A stretch of DNA of 64,000 bases from Phycisphaerales bacterium (lineage in GTDB: Bacteria; Planctomycetota; Phycisphaerae; Phycisphaerales; SM1A02). The stretch is taken from NCBI GenBank assembly GCA_029242715.1, contig JAQWTL010000003.1, positions 20,090-84,089 on the forward strand, in the 5' to 3' direction. Made by a program: the position numbers and the translations under genes. Below the pieces are notes generated by a model. It made no database searches, was not told the DNA's origin, and was given only the letters and a program-made list of their open reading frames with translations. This document shows, piece after piece, positions 35,443 to 44,343 of the stretch (its first letter is position 1; the number at the start of each line of letters is the position of its first letter).

Positions 35443-36710
35443 ACGACCCCGCCGACCATCGTGCTGACAATGCACTCTTCAGATGCCCCCAGGATCATTG
35501 CAGGGGCAATGGAATCCCCATCACAACCCACCAGGGTCGGCGCATCCAGATCAACAAGCACGAGATCCGCTTCTCGACCAACTTCGATTCGACCTGCGTG
35601 AATACCAAGTGAATCCGCACCATTGATGGTCGCCATATCCAGCAGGACACGATCAATTCGACCCTCTGAATCACGGCAACGACCACGGCGTTGCTGCTGA
35701 AGACGCTGGCCATATTCAAGAAGCCTCATTTCCTCGAGCATGGAGATGCGGGCATTCGAATCACTGCCCAGGCAGATCCGACCACCATCTGAAATGATTC
35801 CCGGAACATCCGCCAGACCGTCTCCCAGATTGGCTTCCGTCAGAGGGCAGATGCAGACACGTGCACCACATTTGAGGTACCGGGACATCTCGGATGGATC
35901 CGTATGGGTGTCATGAACTGCCGTGAATCGGTTGTCCAAATCAAGTCGATCAAGCAACAAAGCCGTCGGAGTCATGCCATACGCTTCCTTGCATGCCTTG
36001 ATTTCCGCCGGTTGCTCTTCCACATGCATGTGAAACACCAGTTCGCGACGACGGCTTTCCTCATGCAACAGGGCCAACTGGTCTGGTGGAACCGCACGGA
36101 TCGAATGGGCCACCACACCAAGCCTCTGGCGACGACCATCAACAAGTGATTGAAGCCGATCCATGTTGGACCAGTAGGCCTCCGGATTCTGACCATCAAA
36201 TCGTTTCTGGGCTGGTCCCAATGGATCGCCGATTCCACCTGTAACGTAGTAGGCCTGCAGAAGAACGATGCGGATCCCCACTTCAGCAGCAGCTTCCAGC
36301 ATCACCTCATCAAAGCCCCAGTCACACTCACGATCATGATGCAGGTAATGGAATTCACCGACGGTAGTCATTCCTGACCGACGCATCTCACTGAAGGCTT
36401 GAGTCGCAATCCTCTTCAACGAGTCACGATCCATTTCCTGGACCAGTTCATACATGGCCTCACGCCATGACCAGAAATCTTCATCGGGTCGCTCAAACCG
36501 CTCACCACGACCACGAAGTGCTCTTTGAAAAGCATGGCTGTGTGCATTCACAAACCCCGGAAACAAAGCAATTCGTTCATGCGTCGGAGGACTGTCCGTT
36601 GCCTTGACGGATCCGATTCGACCATCCGCATCAATCCCAACTTCAATGCCCGGACGAAGAGCCCCATCAACCCAGGTCAATTCGGCTCGAATGGCAGTCG
36701 GTGGAGTCAT
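35439..36710 (-). CDS. hutF: Formimidoylglutamate deiminase-like amidohydrolase
   Basis: A 423-residue zinc-dependent amidohydrolase. The first metal motif is FVNAHSHAFQRALRGRGERF, which with EDFWSWREAMYELVQ is the hallmark of HutF; later come HMHVEEQPAEIKAC, HDTHTDPSEM and CLGSDSNARISMLEEMRLLE. HutF converts N-formimidoyl-glutamate to N-formylglutamate in one histidine-breakdown route. No other hut gene is adjacent. ATG at 36710 gives the family start (MTPPTAIRAELTW) and overlaps the stop of the argE-like gene by 1 bp (TGATG), so the two are coupled. Confidence 0.87.
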   Translation of the reverse strand: MTPPTAIRAELTWVDGALRPGIEVGIDADGRIGSVKATDSPPTHERIALFPGFVNAHSHAFQRALRGRGERFERPDEDFWSWREAMYELVQEMDRDSLKRIATQAFSEMRRSGMTTVGEFHYLHHDRECDWGFDEVMLEAAAEVGIRIVLLQAYYVTGGIGDPLGPAQKRFDGQNPEAYWSNMDRLQSLVDGRRQRLGVVAHSIRAVPPDQLALLHEESRRRELVFHMHVEEQPAEIKACKEAYGMTPTALLLDRLDLDNRFTAVHDTHTDPSEMSRYLKCGARVCICPLTEANLGDGLADVPGIISDGGRICLGSDSNARISMLEEMRLLEYGQRLQQQRRGRCRDSEGRIDRVLLDMATINGADSLGIHAGRIEVGREADLVLVDLDAPTLVGCDGDSIAPAMILGASEECIVSTMVGGVV

Positions 36711-37870
36711 CAACCTTTCTCCGAACGCATGCACTGCTGAGTGATGGCGGCCTTGAGCAGGTCAGCGCCAAGATTCAACTGCTCGAGACTGATGAACTCG
36801 TCAGCCTGGTGGGCCTGTTCAATGGATCCGGGACCCCACAAGACACATTCCAGGCCCAGTTTCGCCAGATGCCCGCCGTCGCTGCAGAAGGAGACTCCGA
36901 TACTGCGATCCTGGCGAACAGCACCGCACGCCAGATCATTGACCTCGGCCTCTTCTGAGGTACACAGTGGCGGATTATCGTTGTAGACAACCAGTTCCCA
37001 TTGAAATCCCTTGAGTGCTGAACCAAGAGCATCACGGATGTCATCAAGAACAACAGCCGCGTCCTGATCAGGCAGTACGCGCAATCCACACCGGATTTCA
37101 CATTCATCTGGAATGATGTTCCACGCCTGCCCTGATTCCATTCCGACTACGGCAAGCACCGGATGCGAGACATCATCAAAATACGCACTCGTGTCTGTAC
37201 GCATTTCCTGGAAGGCCTTCGCAATGCCCGAGAGCACACCGACTGCAGACGCACCGGCGGCGAGGGCATTCCTGCCTGCGGTGGGATTTCCGCTGTGGCC
37301 TGGAGAGCCATGGATGCGGACATAGAACTTCAGATGGCCCTTGTGCATGCGAACAACCTTGAGCAAGGTCGGCTCGCCAATAATGGTCGACCTTGGCAGC
37401 ACATGATCAGACGGCCATGAATCAACAAGACATGCTGCCCCGACTCCGCCGATCTCTTCATCACATGTAAGTACAAGGGCCAACGGTGCTGATAGCTCCT
37501 GGGATGCTGCTCGAGCCAGGGCATTGATGGCCAGAGCATCAAACCCTTTCATATCGCAGGCGCCGCGACCAAAGAGGGCGCCGTCACGCTCGATGAGCTC
37601 AAACGGGTCCGTCGTCCAGCCCTCACCTGTTGGCACACAATCAAGATGGCCAGAGAGCGTCAAGCCAGAACCGGTCCCATCATCTGGACCGGCCTCGACA
37701 ACCAGATTTTCCTTGCCTTCCCCAGCTGCCAATCGATGGAGCCTCAGACCCGGGCGATCCAGATAATCGCAGATGGCATCAATTGCATCGCGATTGGAAC
37801 GGGCACTGGTGGTGTCTAAGCCAACCAGCTTTGCCAGCAGTTCCCGGTCATCAATAAGGGGCGAGGCCAT
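36710..37870 (-). CDS. argE: M20 deacetylase, acetylornithine-deacetylase type
   Basis: A 386-residue zinc peptidase of family M20. Metal and catalytic motifs: LSGHLDCVPTGEGW, GRGACDMKGFDALAINAL, LVLTCDEEIGGVGA and, in the dimerisation domain, GSPGHSGNPTAGRNAL. SFCSDGGHLAKLGLECVLWGPG carries the C-terminal metal His region. The family removes the acetyl group of N-acetylornithine, but succinyl-diaminopimelate or other N-acyl substrates are possible. ATG at 37870 is preferred; the 49 residues upstream are low in conservation. It is coupled to the hutF-like gene. Confidence 0.8.
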   Translation of the reverse strand: MASPLIDDRELLAKLVGLDTTSARSNRDAIDAICDYLDRPGLRLHRLAAGEGKENLVVEAGPDDGTGSGLTLSGHLDCVPTGEGWTTDPFELIERDGALFGRGACDMKGFDALAINALARAASQELSAPLALVLTCDEEIGGVGAACLVDSWPSDHVLPRSTIIGEPTLLKVVRMHKGHLKFYVRIHGSPGHSGNPTAGRNALAAGASAVGVLSGIAKAFQEMRTDTSAYFDDVSHPVLAVVGMESGQAWNIIPDECEIRCGLRVLPDQDAAVVLDDIRDALGSALKGFQWELVVYNDNPPLCTSEEAEVNDLACGAVRQDRSIGVSFCSDGGHLAKLGLECVLWGPGSIEQAHQADEFISLEQLNLGADLLKAAITQQCMRSEKG

Positions 37871-37955
37871 GGCAAGGGAGGATACCGTCGCGAGCCAACC
37901 CGCGGAACCGTATAGTGACCGGTCCTGCCTATAGACCAGCCCGAGGAGCCCTGGC

Positions 37956-40001
37956 ATGCCCACGACCACGAGAAGCCAAACCAGAACACGATCCCCCATC
38001 ACCCCTGAATCACTCAAGGACCTGGTGCTGCTGGGTGCCCCGGCACTCTCTCCAGATGGCTCCAGAGTCGCATTCGTTCACAAGAGCTTTGGTAAAAAAA
38101 ACAACTACGTCACCAATATCTGGATGGTCGATTCCGATCGTGGCGAACCCTACCAGTTCACAACTGGAAATCGGGATGGCGCACCGGCATGGTCACCTGA
38201 TGGTCGAATGCTGGCTTTCGTCGGCGGACGCCAGGAAGGCGCTCCACAGGTTTATGTCATGCCCACCGACGGTGGTGAGGCCCGGGCCCTGACTCAACTC
38301 CCCGAAGGCGCCATCTATCAGCTCAAGTGGTCAGGTGATGGCAAACGCCTCGCCTTCTCCTTCCGTGAGCAGGATGAAGAACTGACCAAAGAAGCCACAC
38401 ATACTCGTAAGAAATCTGGTGGCACGACGCCCCCACTGGTCACTGAGGATCTCTTCTATCGCCTTGATGGAGACGGCTTTTTCGGTGAGCGGAGATTCAA
38501 GCTCTTCATTGTCGATCTGGAAGACGGCAAGCATCGCATGGCCTACGGCAAGGATTCGATGGGCTTCTTCGAATACGACTGGTCTCCTGATGGCCGACGT
38601 ATCGTGATTGCAACCTGCCGTGCCCGCGATGCAATGAACCATCCGGAGAAAATCGAACTCCTCCTGATGGACGTTGCAACCGGTAAATTGAAGCCGGTCC
38701 CGAATCTTCCCAAGGGCCCCAAGTCCATGCCGACATGGTCGCCCAATGGTCGATTCATTGCCTACGCAGGTCGCCAAGGCAAAGACTGGACATACAGCAC
38801 CGAAAACCTCGAGTTGTGGGTATGCGATGCACAGCATGGTCGAGCAAAATGCCTCAGCGAGAATACGGACTGGTGCCTCATGGCAGCAACACTCTCCGAT
38901 ACCAGCGAGGCAAGTTTCGACCCCTGGATCAGCTGGTCTGGCAATGACCATGTCCTGACCCGCATTGGCTGTCATGGAGAAGCCCACGTTGCCCGCTTCA
39001 ACAGGAATGGAAAAGGGAAGCCCCGGCTCATGACTCTTGGCCGAGTTGCCTTGTCCCCTGGCAACCTGTCTTCAGATGGCAAACGGATCGTCGTCACCCT
39101 TGATCAACCAACGGCGCCATCTGAAATTCATGTCGGACGCGTCACGGCAACTTCCATCAATCTCAAGAAGCGAACTGGCTTCAATGACACATTTGTCAAG
39201 ACCCACACCATCGCCAAGCCAACGACTCACTGGATTCGTTCCGGAGATGGCACACGCGTACAAGTGTGGGTACTGAAACCTCCAACAAGTCGAAGCAAGA
39301 AGCACCCGGGGATTCTTGAAGTCCATGGTGGGCCACATGCACAGTATGGCTGGGGCTTTTTCCATGAATTCCAGGTGCTTGCCAATGCCGGCTACGTGGT
39401 GGCCTATTCCAATCCAAGAGGAAGCAAGGGATACGGCCGGGATTTCTGCCATGCCATTCGCGGTGCCTGGGGCACCGTCGACTGGGAAGATATTCATGCC
39501 GTAGCCCTGTGGATGCAGTCAAGGGAATACGTCAACAGCAAGAAGATCGGAATCATGGGCGGCAGTTATGGCGGCTACATGACCAACTGGGCCATTGGCA
39601 GCACCAACATGTTCACGGCAGCCATCTCGGATCGATGTGTTTCCAATCTGGTGAGCATGGCCGGCAACAGCGACTTCCCCCTGGAGCCGAACAAATACTG
39701 GTCCGGCAATGCCTGGGACTCACCAGAGGGCCTCTGGGCCTGCAGCCCGATGCGACTGATGGGAAATGCCAGGACCCCCACTCTGATCATTCACTCCGAA
39801 GGCGATCTTCGTTGCAACATCGAGCAGGGAGAACAGGTCTTCACTGCCTTGAAGCAGCAGAAGGTGCCATCAAGGTTTGTGCGCTATCCTCGCGAAACAA
39901 GTCACGGAATGAGCCGCAGTGGGCCGCTGGACATGAGACTTCATCGATTGGATGAAATTCTCCAATGGTGGAAACGCTGGTTCAGCGGAAAGAAGAAATG
40001 A
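37956..40001 (+). CDS. S9-family peptidase (acylaminoacyl-peptidase / DPP-like)
   Basis: A 681-residue serine peptidase without signal peptide, so cytosolic or exported by an unseen route. Residues about 30-420 are a WD40-like beta-propeller with repeats such as PAWSPDGRMLAFVGG and PTWSPNGRFIAYAG. The C-terminal alpha/beta-hydrolase has the nucleophile S537 in GGSYGGYM, D617 in IHSEGDLRC and H650 in ETSHGMS, the full triad. VHGGPHAQYGWGFFHEFQVL is the oxyanion strand. Start at 37956 has GAGGAG 8 nt upstream. The BtpA gene starts inside its stop (ATGA). Confidence 0.9.
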   Translation: MPTTTRSQTRTRSPITPESLKDLVLLGAPALSPDGSRVAFVHKSFGKKNNYVTNIWMVDSDRGEPYQFTTGNRDGAPAWSPDGRMLAFVGGRQEGAPQVYVMPTDGGEARALTQLPEGAIYQLKWSGDGKRLAFSFREQDEELTKEATHTRKKSGGTTPPLVTEDLFYRLDGDGFFGERRFKLFIVDLEDGKHRMAYGKDSMGFFEYDWSPDGRRIVIATCRARDAMNHPEKIELLLMDVATGKLKPVPNLPKGPKSMPTWSPNGRFIAYAGRQGKDWTYSTENLELWVCDAQHGRAKCLSENTDWCLMAATLSDTSEASFDPWISWSGNDHVLTRIGCHGEAHVARFNRNGKGKPRLMTLGRVALSPGNLSSDGKRIVVTLDQPTAPSEIHVGRVTATSINLKKRTGFNDTFVKTHTIAKPTTHWIRSGDGTRVQVWVLKPPTSRSKKHPGILEVHGGPHAQYGWGFFHEFQVLANAGYVVAYSNPRGSKGYGRDFCHAIRGAWGTVDWEDIHAVALWMQSREYVNSKKIGIMGGSYGGYMTNWAIGSTNMFTAAISDRCVSNLVSMAGNSDFPLEPNKYWSGNAWDSPEGLWACSPMRLMGNARTPTLIIHSEGDLRCNIEQGEQVFTALKQQKVPSRFVRYPRETSHGMSRSGPLDMRLHRLDEILQWWKRWFSGKKK

Positions 40002-40801
40002 TGAGCTCGTTTCCTGAAAGACTTCCTTCTGGCGGCCTGCTCATCGGAATGGTGCACTTGCGTGCCCTTCCTGGCACGCCTCGTCATGAGCACCCATTGC
40101 ATGAGATTGAACGCATTGCGCTCCACGAGGCCATGGCCCTGGCTGATGCGGGCTTCGATGCCATTCTGATCGAGAACATGCACGACTTGCCTTACATGAA
40201 CCGGCATGTGGGCCCGGAAATCGTTTCTTCCATGTCACGGATCGCTGCAGTGATCCGAAGTGCCGTTGATTGTCCGATTGGTATTCAGGTTCTCGCCGGA
40301 GCCAATCAGGCAGCATTGGCTATTGCACATTGCTGCGGCCTTGATTTCATCCGTGCCGAAGCATTCGTCCATGCTCATGTCGCTGACGAAGGCTTGATGA
40401 ATGCTGATGCGGCCGAACTGCTTCGTGAACGCAAGCGACTCGGTGCCGAGCATGTCGCCATCATCGCGGACATCTGCAAGAAGCATGCAAGCCATGCGAT
40501 CACGGCCGATCTGACCCTGGAGGATCACGCCAACGCCGCCATGTTCTGTGGCGCTGATGCCGTCATTGTCACAGGCAAAGCAACAGGAGAACCAGTTGAT
40601 TCCGCCGAACTCAGAAATCTTCAGGAGGGCTGTGAGCTTCCTGTACTCGTAGGTTCAGGTGCAACTGCAGAAACAATTCCTGGGCTACTCAAATATGCCA
40701 ATGGTGTCATCATCGGCAGCGATTTGAAGGTTGACGGCAAGTGGGACAACGATCTTGACCCGAAGCGCATCGAAGCAATCATCAAAAGTCATTCCAGCTG
40801 A
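39998..40801 (+). CDS. BtpA-family TIM-barrel protein
   Basis: A 267-residue (beta/alpha)8 protein of the BtpA/SgcQ family. LIGMVHLRALPGTPRHEHPL, LIENMHDLPYMNRHVGPE, PIGIQVLAGANQAALAIA and DAVIVTGKATGEPV are the conserved blocks. In cyanobacteria BtpA is needed for photosystem I stability; elsewhere it sits with sugar genes, and its reaction is unknown. The start ATG at 39998 overlaps the S9 peptidase stop by 4 bp; a second ATG at 40001 is the alternative. Confidence 0.87.
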   Translation: MMSSFPERLPSGGLLIGMVHLRALPGTPRHEHPLHEIERIALHEAMALADAGFDAILIENMHDLPYMNRHVGPEIVSSMSRIAAVIRSAVDCPIGIQVLAGANQAALAIAHCCGLDFIRAEAFVHAHVADEGLMNADAAELLRERKRLGAEHVAIIADICKKHASHAITADLTLEDHANAAMFCGADAVIVTGKATGEPVDSAELRNLQEGCELPVLVGSGATAETIPGLLKYANGVIIGSDLKVDGKWDNDLDPKRIEAIIKSHSS

Positions 40802-40808
40802 TTTGGAA

Positions 40809-40904
40809 TCAGAGCCCACAATCCCAATCAGACAACAGTAACAAGACGTCATTGACGTCCACGTAACCACTGTTATCCAAATCAGAACTACAACAGGAAA
40901 ATCT
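40809..40904 (-). pseudogene. Remnant of a planctomycete-type dockerin C-terminus
   Basis: A 31-codon stretch between two stops (TGA at 40905-40907 and TGA at 40809-40811) reads CCSSDLDNSGYVDVNDVL then LLLSDWDCGL. This matches the calcium-binding repeat of planctomycete C-terminal dockerin-like domains (C..DLDGDG.V.V.DLL.LL..W..C). No upstream protein continues in frame: only 13 bp separate it from the kbl stop, in a different frame. It looks like the last piece of a deleted secreted protein. Confidence 0.6.
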
Positions 40905-40917
40905 TCAATTTGAAGAT

Positions 40918-42150
40918 CTACCCGTGCTTCTTCTTCAGCTCTGCCAAGGCCCCGATCAATCGATCCAGATGCTCATGCTCATGGGCTGCTGAAACCTGAA
41001 CCCGCAATCGAGCCGTTCCTTCCGGTACGACGGGGTATCCAAATCCAATGACGAAGACACCCATGTCGAGCAGTTCATTGCTCATGGCGATGGCTTTGGC
41101 AGTGTCACCGACAATGATTGGACAGATGGCCGTCGGGCTCTCGATGACCTCAAAACCGATTTCGCCAATCCCTTTCCGAACATAGGCCACGTTGTCTCGG
41201 AGTTTTCCGACAAGACCCGGATCACCCTGAAGAATCTCGATGGCCTTGGAAGCAGAACAGGCAACCGTCGTCGGCAAGGCGTTGGAGAACAAGGTCGGTC
41301 GGCCTCGCTGGATGATCATTTCGATTCCATTCCTGGAACCTGCGATATAGCCACCCGCTCCGCCACCAAGCGCCTTGCCAAGAGTCCCTGTGAAGAAGTC
41401 GACTTGAGAACCAGCCAGCCCGAAATGCTCATGCGTTCCACGGCCCGTCTTTCCCATGACACCGGTGCCATGACTGTCATCTACGACGAGCATTGCACCA
41501 AATTCATCACAGATGGCCCTGAGCTCATCCAGCTTTCCAAGATCTCCTTCCATGGAGAAGACGCCATCCGTAACAACCCAGGGGACACCCGTCATCTCTG
41601 GATTAGCACGTGCCTTCTGAAGCACCTCTCTGAGATGATCCATGTCACTGTGGCGATAGACCGACTTGAGAAGCCCCTTCTTGATGACGGTTGCCAGACG
41701 CATGCCGTCAATGATGCAAGCATGGTTCAATTCATCGCTGATGATGATGTCACCTGGTTCACACAGAGTCCCGAAGATTGCTTCGCTGGCGGTCCAGCAT
41801 GAAACAAAGGTGTACGCGGCCTCAACGCCGAGAAAGTCGGCGATACGGTTTTCCAGACGCTCATGTGGCTCAAAGGTGCCACAGATGAATCGAACCGAAG
41901 CCGTACCGGCACCATATCGACGCTGCCCTTCGACACCGGCCTCCACGACATCTGGATGATTGGCCAGCCCCAGGTAGTTGTTGGAGCAGAAACAGTCCAC
42001 AGTGCCACGACCTCGCAAGTGAATGGAAGGCCCCATGGGCCCCTCGATCATCTGCAGTCGCTTGAGCTGCCCACCGGTTTCCAGTTCCTTGAGAACACCA
42101 GCTGTCCTGGCTGCAAAGACGTCTGCACCGCTTTCATTCATCGTGGTCAT
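40918..42150 (-). CDS. kbl: 2-amino-3-ketobutyrate CoA ligase
   Basis: A 410-residue PLP enzyme (alpha-oxoamine synthase fold) that cleaves 2-amino-3-ketobutyrate with CoA to glycine and acetyl-CoA, the second step of threonine breakdown. The N-terminal block is FCSNNYLGLANHPDV, the cofactor Asp is in VVDDSHGTGVMGKTGRGTHE, and the Schiff-base Lys is in FTGTLGKALGG. Relatives are 8-amino-7-oxononanoate synthase and serine palmitoyltransferase; the gene next door, a threonine dehydrogenase, supports kbl. Its ATG overlaps that gene's stop (ATGA). Confidence 0.93.
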   Translation of the reverse strand: MTTMNESGADVFAARTAGVLKELETGGQLKRLQMIEGPMGPSIHLRGRGTVDCFCSNNYLGLANHPDVVEAGVEGQRRYGAGTASVRFICGTFEPHERLENRIADFLGVEAAYTFVSCWTASEAIFGTLCEPGDIIISDELNHACIIDGMRLATVIKKGLLKSVYRHSDMDHLREVLQKARANPEMTGVPWVVTDGVFSMEGDLGKLDELRAICDEFGAMLVVDDSHGTGVMGKTGRGTHEHFGLAGSQVDFFTGTLGKALGGGAGGYIAGSRNGIEMIIQRGRPTLFSNALPTTVACSASKAIEILQGDPGLVGKLRDNVAYVRKGIGEIGFEVIESPTAICPIIVGDTAKAIAMSNELLDMGVFVIGFGYPVVPEGTARLRVQVSAAHEHEHLDRLIGALAELKKKHG

Positions 42151-43217
42151 GAGCTTGTCCTGCCGGCAGCCGGCGAGTCATAGTGTTTTTGAATGGAGGG
42201 GATGATGTACTCCTCCATGGCGGCCTCCAGCCCCCATCGCTGCTTGAAACCCCAGTCCCTTCGAGCACTGGAACAATCAACATCGCGTGGCCAGGTATCA
42301 ACCAGAGCCTGCCGACCCTCATCAGGCTTGAATGAAATATCCGCACCTGGAAAATACTGAGGTATCAAACGAGCAAAATCACCGGCTGATGCGGAGAAGG
42401 AGCCAATGTTGTAGACCGCATGTTCAGGTTCATCGATCTGTGCTATCCGGACCAAGGCGTCCACGCATTCAGGCATCGTCATCCATGGAATCGCGGTGTC
42501 TTCACGAACAAAGCACTCATAAGCCTCACCCTTTGCTGATGCATGCAGCATTTCCGGAACAAAGTCACTGGTGCCACCTGATGGCCTGGTGTCAGCAGCA
42601 ATCACTCCAGGGAGCCTGAGGCAACGGAAATCAAGCAGATGCTGGGGGCGGTTCTTGGAGACCTGCCGATAGTGGCGGCTGTAATACCGACCGAGTGATT
42701 CGCAATAGAGCTTGTTGGCGCCATACATGGTGATCGGTGAGAGATGCTCATTCTCCCGCAGTTCGCCACAACGCATCTTTTCATCAAGAGTCCGGATCCC
42801 ATAAACAGCAATGGTGCTCGGGAACACGAACTTGACCCTTGAACCCCAACTCTCACCCAATCGAGCCGCAAGTCGAAGCAGATGGAAAGTTCCCTGCACA
42901 TTCACGTCATGAGCGGTCTCTGGAACATGCTCTGCTCGAGAGCTCAACAAGGCTGCCAGGTGGTAGATCTCATTGGTTTCATGCATGGTCAGAACATGCT
43001 CGATGAAGTCCTTGTCGCAGACATCGCCCATGTGGACGGCATCACAGAGCGATCTCGTTTCCTTGGGAACTTCTCGAAGATCCATGGCAACAATCGAGAC
43101 ATCATCGTCTCTCATGGAGGCAATGAGTCCATGTCCAATTTCACCAGCCGCGCCGGTCACCAGCACAGAACGTCGGGGGGAAGTAGATGAAGTCATGATG
43201 AGGGGAGGCTCTTGCAT
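42147..43217 (-). CDS. L-threonine 3-dehydrogenase (SDR type)
   Basis: A 356-residue extended SDR that oxidises threonine to 2-amino-3-ketobutyrate. SVLVTGAAGEIGHGLIASM is the NAD site, with IYHLAALLSSRAE, STIAVYGIRT and YGANKLYCESLGRYY holding the catalytic Tyr and Lys. LRLPGVIAADTRPSGGTSDF is typical of this branch, seen in bacteria and animals, as opposed to the zinc-dependent Tdh of E. coli. Two starts are possible: ATG at 43217 and ATG at 43196; neither has a clear ribosome site. Coupling with kbl by a 4-bp overlap defines the pathway. Confidence 0.88.
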   Translation of the reverse strand: MQEPPLIMTSSTSPRRSVLVTGAAGEIGHGLIASMRDDDVSIVAMDLREVPKETRSLCDAVHMGDVCDKDFIEHVLTMHETNEIYHLAALLSSRAEHVPETAHDVNVQGTFHLLRLAARLGESWGSRVKFVFPSTIAVYGIRTLDEKMRCGELRENEHLSPITMYGANKLYCESLGRYYSRHYRQVSKNRPQHLLDFRCLRLPGVIAADTRPSGGTSDFVPEMLHASAKGEAYECFVREDTAIPWMTMPECVDALVRIAQIDEPEHAVYNIGSFSASAGDFARLIPQYFPGADISFKPDEGRQALVDTWPRDVDCSSARRDWGFKQRWGLEAAMEEYIIPSIQKHYDSPAAGRTSS

Positions 43218-43285
43218 ATCGTCTTGGTTTCTTTAAGGATCTGGCATTGTAATGGCTACCAGCCAGGCCCTATGCTGGCCATTTC

Positions 43286-44320
43286 ATGACAGGAATGACC
43301 CTTCAGCCTGATGATCTCCTCTCCCGGACCAGAGCTCAATCTCGAGCAGATGCCCCCCTCTCAGGGCTGTCCAAGGATCTGGTGGATGCCGCGTGGGTGG
43401 ATCTGCACCGACACGGGAAACTGAAATCCAACCGTGAAATCGGGAAGATCCATCATGAAGGCGAGACCATCAAATTCACCCTCGGCCTGGAAGATGGGCA
43501 TGAAACCGAGTCTGTGATTCTGCCCATGGAAGGCCGCACTGGTCGGCAGCGAATCACCTTGTGCCTGTCGTCCCAGATTGGCTGTGCATTGGGTTGCGTC
43601 TTCTGCGAAACAGGAACCATGGGACTTGTCCGCAATCTGACAACCGCAGAGATTGTCGACCAATGGCATCACGCCAGATTTCAACTGGATGCCCGGATTT
43701 CAAACATCGTGTTCATGGGCATGGGCGAACCCATGGAAAACCTGGACGCCGTGCTCCCCGCCATAGATATCCTGACAGATCGATCCGGCCCAGCCATTGC
43801 GCCATCACGAATCTCCGTTTCCACAGCAGGCCGTATTGCAGGCATCAATCGCTATCGGCAGTTCATGATGGAAAACGACCATGGCCGGATCAGACTCGCA
43901 GTATCACTCAACGCACCAAACGAAGAGATCCGCCGTTCACTGATGCCGATTACCCGAGCAGATCCCATGAACGCGTTGCATGATGCGATGCAATCGTGGC
44001 TTGCCTCAGGCGGTCGCCCCATCCTCATCGAGTACGTCCTGATTCCTGGCGTCAATGACGCCATCGATCACCCCACCATGCTTGCTGAATGGTTGGGAGA
44101 CCTTGATTGCCGCATCAACGTGATTCCATACAACCCGAGACGGGATTCACCGTGGACCTCACCTACAGAATCCTCTGTCGATGCCTTCATCGAGGGATTG
44201 CGTCAGGAGGGCTGTCATGTCCATCGTCGCAGAACCATGGGACGTGATGTGATGGCGGCCTGTGGACAGCTCGGCAACCCTGAGATCCGCAAACGAACCC
44301 CCATACGGATTACCAGGTAA
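43286..44320 (+). CDS. rlmN: 23S rRNA (adenine-C2) methyltransferase RlmN
   Basis: A 344-residue radical SAM enzyme that methylates A2503 of 23S rRNA and A37 of some tRNAs. The iron-sulfur motif is CALGCVFC in SSQIGCALGCVFCETG, with MGMGEPMENLD, ISVSTAGRIAGI and IRLAVSLNAPNEEIR following. The C-terminal catalytic Cys lies in GRDVMAACGQL. The N-terminal region is somewhat short. The start is ATG 43286, or 9 bp downstream. It is divergent from the threonine dehydrogenase gene across 68 bp. Confidence 0.94.
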   Translation: MTGMTLQPDDLLSRTRAQSRADAPLSGLSKDLVDAAWVDLHRHGKLKSNREIGKIHHEGETIKFTLGLEDGHETESVILPMEGRTGRQRITLCLSSQIGCALGCVFCETGTMGLVRNLTTAEIVDQWHHARFQLDARISNIVFMGMGEPMENLDAVLPAIDILTDRSGPAIAPSRISVSTAGRIAGINRYRQFMMENDHGRIRLAVSLNAPNEEIRRSLMPITRADPMNALHDAMQSWLASGGRPILIEYVLIPGVNDAIDHPTMLAEWLGDLDCRINVIPYNPRRDSPWTSPTESSVDAFIEGLRQEGCHVHRRRTMGRDVMAACGQLGNPEIRKRTPIRITR

Positions 44321-44343
44321 ACAAGTAGTTCCAGGTGCCTGTA

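Noticed and set aside
40685..40870. 61-codon minus-strand frame across the btpA end
   Set aside because: It is in another frame from the dockerin-like remnant, mostly antisense to btpA, and has no motif.
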